In this document: positions 58,336 to 64,000 of the stretch, piece by piece | Numbering within the stretch: position 1 is the stretch's first letter | Layout: each line of letters opens with the position of its first letter | Source of the DNA: Palsa-739 sp035532535 | Lineage (GTDB): Bacteria; Actinomycetota; Thermoleophilia; Gaiellales; Gaiellaceae | Direction: 5' to 3' | NCBI GenBank assembly: GCA_035532535.1 | Contig: DATKQT010000036.1 | Location: 19,017-83,016, forward strand | DNA: 64,000 nucleotides | The notes under the pieces: model-generated | The model's input: only the letters and a program-made list of their open reading frames with translations | What the model was told of the DNA's origin: nothing | The model's database searches: none | Made by a program: the position numbers and the translations under genes

Positions 58336-58531
58336 CTCTCCGCCGGAGGCCGATGGCCGCGCCGAGCAGCACGAGCCCGGCGATCACGGCGTCGAGCAGG
58401 TCGACGCCGGTGAAGGGGAGGGTGCGGCCGCTCCGCTCCCGGCGGGATCCAAACGCACATTCGGTGTAACGCGGCCGCTCCTCCCTAGCCGTTCCGTCGG
58501 GTGAACCACGGCAAAACGATGGAGGGGCCAC
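58325..58531 (-). pseudogene. Orphan LPFTG cell-wall sorting signal, probable gene remnant
   Basis: The minus-strand frame ends in LPFTG, a 20-residue hydrophobic stretch (VDLLDAVIAGLVLLGAAIGL) and RRRVTA: a complete sortase sorting signal. The nearest start, GTG 58531, gives 68 aa (LPFTG at 38-42) with no signal peptide and no mature domain, so the product could not be exported as is. Probably the 3' remnant of a deleted surface-protein gene, or a gene with its front in another frame. Sortase genes are not in the window. Confidence 0.55.
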
Positions 58532-58552
58532 CGATCGGGTGAGACAGGTCGA

Positions 58553-59773
58553 GTGGGAACGGGGATCGACAGCAGCCCGTGCATGGAGATGCTGAGACAC
58601 GTGACCGCAGCCCTCCAGTTCTTCGACGAGCCGCCGCTCGTCTGCAGTCCGGTCGAAGGAGACCCGACACCACTCCGAGTGCTGCCGGGCGGAGACCTCG
58701 AGCGGCGCCTTGCGGACGCCGAGCTGCTCACCGTCACCAATCGCCACGACGCCGCGTTGGAGCTCCTCGATGAGCTCTGGCCGGAGACGCGCAGCTTCCC
58801 GGTGCTTGCGTGCCGCCACCTGCTCGCCGCCGCCTGGGCGCAGATGTACCGCGGACGGCTCGACGAGGCCGCCCGTCTGCTCGAGCAGGCCGACGCGATC
58901 GTGCAGTCGCCTCTCTTCGACGCGGCCGATCGTGCCGAGGTGCTCTTCCGGCGCGGCTGCGTCACGCTCAAGCGGGGCGGGGTCGCCGATGCAACGGCGC
59001 TCTTCACGCGCACGCTCGAGACGAATGCACGCTCCGCGCGCCCGTCGCTGCTCCTCGCCGCGCAGGTTCTCGACTGGCGCTCGCGCTGCCATCAGCTCCG
59101 TCGCGACTGGGACGCCGCCGGGCGTGACGCAGAAGCCTCGTTCGAGCTCGCAGACAGCGTGTGTGACGATCGAGCGCGGGCGAACGCGCTTTTTCAGTCG
59201 TCGCTCATCGCTGAGCGTCAACGCCAGTGGCTGCTCGCCCGCTGCTACGCCGAGCAGGCGCTCGAGCTCTACATCGAGCAGAACGACACCCTTTCAAGGG
59301 CACGCATCCTCAACAACCTGGGCGGGCTGCAGTTTCTGCTTGGCGACGTCGCAGCCGCCGAGCGAGCGCTCGTAGAAGCCGCTGCCGCCGCGTCCGAGGC
59401 GGGGAGCGACGCAGACGTCGCCCAGGCGACGTCGTCGCTCGCCCAGGTGATGCTTCACACCGATCGTCCGCTTGAAGCTCGAGGCTGTGCGCTCAGCGCG
59501 ATCGATCTACTCGCCGGTCGCGACGATTTCCGCGACGAGCTCGGGAACGCCGAGCTCGTCGTCGCGCAGTCGTTCATGGCCGAGCACGAGACGTCTTCCG
59601 CGACCGCATGGCTCGACCGCGCGGAGCGCACCCTCGCCGGGCCTGAATTCTCGAGTCAGCTCGCCGCCGTCTGGATGGCACGCGGCGACTTGGCCGGAGC
59701 GAACGGAGACCACATATCGGCCGCCGACCTCTACCGGCATGCAGCCGAAGCCTTGCAGGACTTCCACTTCTAA
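58553..59773 (+). CDS. TPR-repeat protein, possible peptide receptor
   Basis: 406 aa from GTG 58553 (ATG 58583 is an alternative). From residue ~50 the protein is a helical TPR solenoid: AALELLDELWPE, RLDEAARLLEQADAIV, GVADATALFTRTLE, QWLLARCYAEQALELYIEQN, DVAAAERALVEAAAAASEAG, RPLEARGCALSAIDLLA, SATAWLDRAERTL. There is no N-terminal HTH and no catalytic domain. Size and make-up resemble Rap-type TPR receptors. A 31-aa peptide gene follows 16 bp after the stop with a perfect SD, so the two are probably functionally linked. Confidence 0.78.
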   Translation: MGTGIDSSPCMEMLRHVTAALQFFDEPPLVCSPVEGDPTPLRVLPGGDLERRLADAELLTVTNRHDAALELLDELWPETRSFPVLACRHLLAAAWAQMYRGRLDEAARLLEQADAIVQSPLFDAADRAEVLFRRGCVTLKRGGVADATALFTRTLETNARSARPSLLLAAQVLDWRSRCHQLRRDWDAAGRDAEASFELADSVCDDRARANALFQSSLIAERQRQWLLARCYAEQALELYIEQNDTLSRARILNNLGGLQFLLGDVAAAERALVEAAAAASEAGSDADVAQATSSLAQVMLHTDRPLEARGCALSAIDLLAGRDDFRDELGNAELVVAQSFMAEHETSSATAWLDRAERTLAGPEFSSQLAAVWMARGDLAGANGDHISAADLYRHAAEALQDFHF

Positions 59774-59789
59774 CCCAAAGGAGGCACCG

Positions 59790-59885
59790 ATGCACCGCTA
59801 CGCCCTGCCTGTTCTCGCACTCGCTCTGATGGTTGCCCACTGGAAGCTCGGCATCACCCCGCTCGGCTTCTCGAGCGGCGCCTAG
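59790..59885 (+). CDS. 31-aa hydrophobic peptide downstream of the TPR protein
   Basis: ATG 59790 to TAG 59883-59885, with AAAGGAGG 6 nt upstream, one of the strongest SD sequences of the window. Residues 5-18 (ALPVLALALMVAHW) form a signal-like or membrane helix, followed by KLGITPLGFSSGA. The layout (basic/short N-region, hydrophobic core, 13-residue polar end) fits a peptide-pheromone precursor or a small membrane peptide. Too short for usual ORF callers. Confidence 0.62.
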   Translation: MHRYALPVLALALMVAHWKLGITPLGFSSGA

Positions 59886-59915
59886 ACGGACGGTGCGCTG
59901 CCGCGTTCGAGGCGG

Positions 59916-59932
59916 TGCCGGCTTTGCCGGCA
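59916..59932 (+). terminator. Possible terminator after the peptide gene
   Basis: TGCCGGC (59916-59922), TTT, GCCGGCA (59926-59932): 7-bp perfect stem, 31 bp after the peptide stop, no U-tract. The minus-strand L,D-transpeptidase ends at 60029, so it may serve both sides. Confidence 0.4.
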
Positions 59933-60028
59933 TCGCCGATGCGTCGCGAGCCGGCGTGGTAGCTCAGGTATCCGGCCCAGCTCGACTTGCAGAGTCGGCG
60001 GCATGTGGAGGGGGATGCAGCCGGTCGC

Positions 60029-60796
60029 TCACGCGCCGATCGTGACCGGTGTGCCGAGTGGGAGTGTGCGCGCGAGTCGGACGATGTCGTTGTTCGGGAT
60101 GCGGATGCAACCGTGGCTGGCGTTGTGCCCGATGCTGTTGCGCTCGTTTGTCCCGTGGATTCCGATCTGGCCCGGACCTCCGCCGAAGCTGTACAGCACA
60201 TGCGAGTACGCGGAGAGTCCGAACGCGAAGGGTCCGTAGGGGCCGTTCGGATCGGGTTGTCTCAGAAGCTCGACGATGTAGTAGCGGCCCGTCGGTGTCG
60301 GCAGCACGGAGCGTCCGACCGCGGCCGGGAAGCGCGCGACGACATGCGCTCCCTCCATGAGGACGAGCTGTCGCGCGTGCAGCCGGACTCGGAGGCTGTA
60401 CGGATTCCACGCGAGCCGCAGGTACCGGTCGGGCGTCCAGCCCGTCGATCCGTCTGGGCGGAGCGGAAGGTAGACGCGCTCCCAGCCGGGGCGGCGCCCG
60501 CGTACGAGAAACGTCAGCGGTCCGCGGGCCGCCGTCGGGTTTGCCAGGTGGAGGAATGGGTTCCGTGCGCTCGGTGTGCGGTAGATCGGCACCTCGCGTG
60601 TGATCGCGGTCGCGACGATGCTCTCGCCTGCGTGCGTGGAGACCACCCGTCCGGCGGTCGTCGTCGCGGCGGTCGAGGGCGGCGGTGCCGCCGAGTGCGT
60701 TGCGGATGCACAGCCCGCCGCGAGCAGCGGGACTCCGAGTAGGAGGAGCCGGCGGGCGCCGGCTCCTCCCGGTCGAATCGGGCGAGGTCGCTGCAT
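60029..60796 (-). CDS. L,D-transpeptidase (YkuD) lipoprotein
   Basis: 255 aa. Lipoprotein signal with lipobox LLAAGC near residue 28, a threonine/alanine linker, a ~90-residue N-terminal domain, then the YkuD domain with IGIHGTN and the catalytic SHGCIRIPNND. Forms 3-3 cross-links in peptidoglycan. Codons 10-18 contain a 13-bp perfect inverted repeat (60742-60769). ATG 60796 follows the upstream secreted protein's stop by 3 bp, so they are one operon. Confidence 0.92.
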   Translation of the reverse strand: MQRPRPIRPGGAGARRLLLLGVPLLAAGCASATHSAAPPPSTAATTTAGRVVSTHAGESIVATAITREVPIYRTPSARNPFLHLANPTAARGPLTFLVRGRRPGWERVYLPLRPDGSTGWTPDRYLRLAWNPYSLRVRLHARQLVLMEGAHVVARFPAAVGRSVLPTPTGRYYIVELLRQPDPNGPYGPFAFGLSAYSHVLYSFGGGPGQIGIHGTNERNSIGHNASHGCIRIPNNDIVRLARTLPLGTPVTIGA

Positions 60797-60799
60797 CAG

Positions 60800-61477
60800 C
60801 TAGCCGGTGAAGCTCGCCGCACCCAGGACCGCGTGCGCGGCCTTCGCGCGAGCGGCGACGGGCTTGGCGCCGCTCGACTGGCTCGCGCCGAGCACGCCGC
60901 TGTTGCTCGCGCCGAGCACGCCGCTGTTGTTGGACGGCTTGCCGGCGCCCGCGTGCGTGCCCACGTTCCCGTTGGCGTTCGTGCCGGCTGCGTTGACCGA
61001 CCCGCTCGACGAGCTGTTCGACGAGTTGCTCGAAGAGTTCGACGAGTTGCTCGAAGACCCGCCGGTCGAGGATCCGCCCGTCGGGCAGGCGCCGACACGC
61101 CGGCCCTTCAAGGCGTGGACGTCGACGGAGTGCGTCTTACCGTTCTTCCTGCAGACCGCGACCTTGTGCGGCTGGCTGTTCCCGGGGCCGTACAGATCAG
61201 TGCTCGAGCTTGCGCCGTTCTTCTCCGCGATCTGGCCCGCCGTCTTGCCGTTGCCGTACTGCTTCGTCTTGTTCGAGCCCGCCGACGCATGCGTCTTGTG
61301 CGCGGTGGTCGAGCTCGGCTTCACACCGGAAACATTGCCGGACGACGTCGTTGTCGTCGTCGTCGTCCGGTGCGGGTTGCCCGCAAGCGCGACACCGCAC
61401 AGGAGTCCGCCGAAGAGCGCGATGCCCAGCAGCGTCGCGACGCGGCGACGTTTAGCACGCCGCAGAAAGTCTCCCAT
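60800..61477 (-). CDS. Secreted Ser/Asn/Thr-rich low-complexity protein
   Basis: 225 aa. N-terminal signal/anchor (RRRVATLLGIALFGGLLCGVALA), a run of seven threonines, a small central segment with VAVCRKNGKTHSVDVHALKGRRVGACP (two cysteines), then ~70 residues of Ser/Asn/Gly-rich sequence, the repeat SGVLGAS/SGVLGASQ and the terminal VLGAASFTG. The FTG end is what precedes the hydrophobic part of sortase signals, but the stop comes immediately. Co-transcribed with the L,D-transpeptidase; a cell-wall-associated role is inferred. AAGGA precedes the ATG. Confidence 0.75.
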   Translation of the reverse strand: MGDFLRRAKRRRVATLLGIALFGGLLCGVALAGNPHRTTTTTTTSSGNVSGVKPSSTTAHKTHASAGSNKTKQYGNGKTAGQIAEKNGASSSTDLYGPGNSQPHKVAVCRKNGKTHSVDVHALKGRRVGACPTGGSSTGGSSSNSSNSSSNSSNSSSSGSVNAAGTNANGNVGTHAGAGKPSNNSGVLGASNSGVLGASQSSGAKPVAARAKAAHAVLGAASFTG

Positions 61478-61715
61478 CTCAAAATCCTTCCCTCGAAGCT
61501 CTAGTGGTCGAAAGCTGAACGACAGATCGTCAACTTGGGGTACGCCGACCTAGTGCAGTTGAGGGCGGATCTCGCGCCGGCGCTGCGTGCGAACACGGCG
61601 GCTGAGAGGCAAGCGACTGCGGATTCTTGACGCCGACATGCTCGCCTCGCACCAACACCCTACCAGTAAGCGGCGCGACCTATGCGCCATCCGAGCGGGA
61701 CCGACGGTCGTCCGG
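61478..61715. other. Intergenic region upstream of the Ser/Asn-rich protein gene
   Basis: 238 bp between two minus-strand genes. A minus-strand TAGGGT lies about 180 bp before the 61477 start, and TAGAGC about 30 bp before it. No ORF or stable hairpin that I can support. Confidence 0.4.
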
Positions 61716-62333
61716 TCAGCCGGTCGCGTGCGTGCCGAACTCGTTTGCCCACAGCGTGACGCCCTCGTGGCCGAGAAACGTTGCCGGCGCCTGGTAGGCG
61801 ATACCCATGTCCGTCCAGGTCGCGCTGAACAGGTTGGCGCGATGATGCGGCGAGTTCAACCAGGCCACGATGGTCGCCCGGGGCGACCCGGTGACGCCCT
61901 GACCCCAGGCCAGGTTCTCCCCCACCGTCCACAAGGGGACGCTCGATGCGACGTAGCCGGAGCGCTCGAACACCGACAAGAACTGGGTTCCGCAGGGGGT
62001 GTGCGAGAAGGCGTTGCAGCGAACGCTGTCGGAGAGCTTCAGCTTCCCGGCGAAAACGAGCTCCGCGTTCGAGCGGAGCGGCTTCAGGCCGCGCTTGACC
62101 CTAGCCCAATTCACCACGCAGCTCATCGCACGCTGCTCGGAGGCGACCGAAGCGGAGACCGCGCCGGCGCCAACGCACACCTGGGCCGGGGCGACGTAGG
62201 CGGTGTAGTCGCCGACCCGCGTCCCCGCCTGCGCACCCGAGGGAAGAAGGCCGAAACCGAGGGCGATTACGACCAGCGCAGCGGCACTGAACGCGGTCAT
62301 GGAACGACTCATGGGCACCCGGAAACGCCGCAT
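61716..62333 (-). CDS. Secreted CAP-domain (SCP/PR1-like) protein, second copy
   Basis: 205 aa. Signal peptide residues ~10-36 (SMTAFSAAALVVIALGFGLLPSGAQA). CAP domain with CVVNWARVKRGLKPLRSNAEL, FSHTPCG, GENLAWGQGV and WLNSPHHRANLFSATWTDMGIAY. Four cysteines (two pairs) that the copy at 57811 lacks suggest disulfides outside the cell. Upstream lies a structured 290-bp divergent region. Confidence 0.86.
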   Translation of the reverse strand: MRRFRVPMSRSMTAFSAAALVVIALGFGLLPSGAQAGTRVGDYTAYVAPAQVCVGAGAVSASVASEQRAMSCVVNWARVKRGLKPLRSNAELVFAGKLKLSDSVRCNAFSHTPCGTQFLSVFERSGYVASSVPLWTVGENLAWGQGVTGSPRATIVAWLNSPHHRANLFSATWTDMGIAYQAPATFLGHEGVTLWANEFGTHATG

Positions 62334-62625
62334 GGACGAGTTATCGGGCCAAACCCCACACAGCGATAGGCGAAGATTCGCTGCAAACGCGCTCCTCCAA
62401 AGGGAGGAGACCGGCTCCTTCGCCGGCCTGGAGCGGGCAACGGTTCGAGCGGGATGGTGCTACCGTTGACGGTGCGGTGCCTGAGCGATTGGCGCCATGC
62501 ACTTCGCTGGCCGGGACCCAAGCCACGTGGCCCGGCGAAATTCCTCCCACAATCGAACGGGCTGGAGCTTGTTGAAGCCGGCCTAACGTGGGTCGGCGCC
62601 AATGGCCGGCTACGTGGAGGAAGGC
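62334..62625. other. Structured divergent intergenic region, no ORF
   Basis: Between the CAP gene (minus) and the pseudo-receiver gene (plus). Inverted repeats: CTCCTCC/GGAGGAG (62392-62398, 62403-62409, loop AAAG), CCGGC/GCCGG (62411-62415, 62422-62426), ACCGT-TG-ACGGT near 62465-62476, and a longer GC-rich one around 62500-62545. The minus-strand copy would be a leader of the CAP mRNA. I compared it by eye with glycine, c-di-AMP, c-di-GMP, TPP and cobalamin riboswitch cores and found no convincing match. Confidence 0.45.
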
Positions 62626-63333
62626 ATGCCTGAGCTGCTGAGAGAACGGCCGTTCGGCCTGCCTGGTGGTCCCGTGCAACATCTTCGCGTGTTGATCGCG
62701 AACGAGCGGCAGGACCGTTTGGCGATCCTCGCCAGCGTTGTCGCTGCCATGGGTCACGAGGTCGTCGCCAGCGAAACCTCGGTACAGGACGTCGGTCCGG
62801 CGACAGCGAGGGAGCGGCCCGACGTCGCGATCGTCGGGCTCGGAGTCAGTCGCGAGCACGCCCTCGACCTGATTTCCGGGATCGTGCGCGAAGCATTCTG
62901 TCCGGTGATCGCGGTCACGCACACCCACGAGCCCGAATGGGTGGACGCGGTCGCGGCGCGCGGCGCATACGCCTACATCCTGGAAGAAAATCCAGACGAC
63001 CTGCAAAGCGCAATCACGATCACGTTGCGTCGTTTCACCGACTATCAGACTCTTCAAGGAGCCTTCGAGCGCGGAAACAAGCAGAACCGACAAGAGCTGG
63101 AAACGATCCGAATCCGGCAACGAGACGCGCTCGCTCTCCACGACGGTGTAGTGCAGGGACTCGCCGTCGCACAGCTCGCGCTCCAGCTCGACTTCACGGA
63201 GCACTCGCGCGAGGCGCTAGAGGCAACGCTGCTGCAAGCCAAAGCGCTCGTCGCCCGGGCCGTCCAGGAACTCGCTGCAAGCGGGATCTCGCACGAACAA
63301 CTGATCCGCGACGCAGCCCGCCAGCCTGCCTGA
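62626..63333 (+). CDS. Pseudo-receiver protein with a HisKA_3-like histidine helix and no ATPase
   Basis: 235 aa from ATG 62626, chosen for GGAGGAAGG directly upstream (ATG 62602 is in frame too). Residues ~18-130 fold like a receiver (LRVLIANERQDRLAILASVV, RPDVAIVGLGVS, ARGAYAYILEE), but the phospho-acceptor aspartate is replaced in VAIVGL and the lysine by E. Residues ~150-225 resemble the DHp of NarX-type kinases: ETIRIRQRDALALHDGVVQGLAVAQLALQL with H172 in LHD. There is no HATPase domain. The next gene is a normal receiver overlapping by one base, so phosphate may come from another kinase. Confidence 0.72.
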   Translation: MPELLRERPFGLPGGPVQHLRVLIANERQDRLAILASVVAAMGHEVVASETSVQDVGPATARERPDVAIVGLGVSREHALDLISGIVREAFCPVIAVTHTHEPEWVDAVAARGAYAYILEENPDDLQSAITITLRRFTDYQTLQGAFERGNKQNRQELETIRIRQRDALALHDGVVQGLAVAQLALQLDFTEHSREALEATLLQAKALVARAVQELAASGISHEQLIRDAARQPA

Positions 63334-63749
63334 TGAACAAGTCGGCCTCATCGGCGAACGGGAGAGAGATCCGCGTCTTGATCTGCGACGACGTCGACGC
63401 GATGCGCATGCTGCTCCGGGCAGTTGTCGAGCAACGAACCGGCCTCCGAGTCACCGGGGAAGCGAGCGACGGCAACCAAGCCGTCGCAGAAGCGAAGCGG
63501 CTTCAGCCCGACGTGATCCTGCTCGACCTCTCGATGCCGGGGCGCACAGGGTTTGACGCGCTCCCCGAGATTCGTCAGGTCGCGCCCGAAGCAAAGGTGA
63601 TCGTTCTCTCCGGGTTCGCCGCCTCGACGACCGAAGCGGCGGTCCTCGAGCTCGGAGCCGCTCTGTTCATCGAAAAAGGAGCGCATCCTCACGTGATTGT
63701 GAGTGCCATCGAGGGGGTTGCGGCGAAGCGGCCGCTGGTGCTGCTCTGA
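63333..63749 (+). CDS. Single-domain response regulator (NarL-type receiver, no output domain)
   Basis: 138 aa from ATG 63333, sharing a base with the preceding TGA. Receiver: VLICDDVDAMRMLLRAVVE with the acidic pair, phospho-acceptor D65 in ILLDLSMPG, VLSGFAAS and the lysine in FIEKGA. The frame ends after the receiver with no LuxR HTH, so it is a full single-domain regulator. Together with the pseudo-receiver protein it forms an ATPase-less pair. Confidence 0.88.
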   Translation: MNKSASSANGREIRVLICDDVDAMRMLLRAVVEQRTGLRVTGEASDGNQAVAEAKRLQPDVILLDLSMPGRTGFDALPEIRQVAPEAKVIVLSGFAASTTEAAVLELGAALFIEKGAHPHVIVSAIEGVAAKRPLVLL

Positions 63750-63858
63750 GTCGCGCGCCGATCTCCCCTCGAGCACTCGATCGGACAACGTTGGCACAAG
63801 TGCGGCCGCACGATCGTGGGCGTCTGCGGCAACACGCGGGTTAGCAGCGGATCCTCGA

Positions 63859-63931
63859 CGCGCCCGGGAGGATTCGAACCTCCGACCCGCGGATTAGAAG
63901 TCCGCCGCTCTGTCCACTGAGCTACGGGCGC
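63859..63931 (-). tRNA. tRNA-Arg (anticodon TCT)
   Basis: 73 nt read right to left: acceptor GCGCCCG/CGGGCGC, D arm GCTCAGTGGACAGAGC, anticodon stem GCGGA/TCCGC with loop CTTCTAA (anticodon TCT), variable GGGTC, T arm GGAGG-TTCGAAT-CCTCC, discriminator G, no encoded CCA. Base complementarity is complete in all stems. Confidence 0.95.
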
Positions 63932-64000
63932 GTGCCGCAGAGGGTACCGCTGGAACAACGGGGCTCCCGCCACGCGAGGCGTTACGCTGTAGCGGCTTCG

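Noticed and set aside
58185..58469. Plus-strand ORF of 94 aa overlapping the CAP gene end
   Set aside because: Shadow frame; the opposite strand there carries the recognisable LPFTG sorting signal, and the CAP frame explains the rest.
62334..62625. Glycine riboswitch suggested by a CTCAGG-like and a GCGAAGGAG-like segment on the minus strand
   Set aside because: The segments occur in the wrong order for one aptamer and flanking stems do not fit; kept only as an unclassified structured region.
63689..63973. Minus-strand ORF of 94 aa overlapping tRNA-Arg
   Set aside because: Its sequence APVAQWTERRTSNPRVGGSNPP is the well-known artefact of translating a tRNA region; no RBS and no other support.
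1..64000. CRISPR array, prophage or integrated plasmid
   Set aside because: No regularly spaced direct repeats of 25-40 bp, no integrase, terminase, capsid or replication genes were seen.

Overview
The window is a 64 kb piece of a high-GC bacterial chromosome. Dense gene packing, frequent GTG/TTG starts, GTGA/ATGA stop-start overlaps, an MgtC-RdgB-PyrE-HU-PyrF housekeeping neighbourhood, FAD- and secreted-protein types and an LPFTG sorting signal point to Actinomycetota. My inference is a deep-branching, Thermoleophilia/Gaiellales-like member. There is no prophage, CRISPR array or large mobile island. Most genes are core metabolism and cell-envelope functions.

Layout. 1-11.4 kb: the 3' end of a FAD amine oxidase, an AAA-type ATPase, homogentisate dioxygenase, a GH13 amylase, a small secreted protein, AlkA-like glycosylase, GNAT, GST, a double rhodanese, and a leftward operon (secreted hydrolase, DUF72, glutamine amidotransferase). 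11.5-22.6 kb: murI, rph, mgtC, rdgB (fused in frame to a lipoprotein-like domain), brkB, pyrE, hup, pyrF, LysM, a decayed D-Ala-D-Ala carboxypeptidase, a PfkB sugar kinase and two secreted propeller proteins. 22.7-31.4 kb: guaB, guaA, small enzymes, rplM-rpsI, glmM, glmS. 31.4-38.4 kb: arfB, HAD, acpS-nnr-alr-methyltransferase, marR, SDR, fabI. 37.9-40.0 kb (leftward): ridA, a GCS2 carboxylate-amine ligase and a peroxiredoxin. 40.1-51 kb: beta-lactamase family, cNMP domain, trxA, ileS, FkbM methyltransferase, ispH, a five-GAF sensor kinase with its receiver. 51-64 kb: a MITE-like element, EamA, tRNA-Pro, FAD monooxygenase, a second BrkB, an ECF sigma operon, CtaG, cyclophilin, two CAP proteins, a TPR protein with a tiny peptide gene, L,D-transpeptidase, a pseudo-receiver/receiver pair and tRNA-Arg.

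The most striking item is the peroxiredoxin at 37955-38413 (minus). Its peroxidatic position, residue 45, is an in-frame TGA. A perfect 7-bp hairpin with a CGUGA loop follows at the spacing of bacterial SECIS elements. It therefore reads as a selenoprotein, and an ordinary ORF call cuts it to its C-terminal half. Second, about twenty transcription units have a TANNNT -10 box ending only 6-9 nt before the start codon and no Shine-Dalgarno sequence. This suggests that leaderless transcription is the default for first genes here, and it helps choose many starts. Third, a 406-aa TPR protein is followed 16 bp later by a 31-aa hydrophobic peptide gene with an ideal ribosome-binding site, an arrangement like receptor-pheromone pairs.

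Limits: all identifications are from reading translated sequence and remembered family motifs. No database search, folding program or comparative genomics was run.
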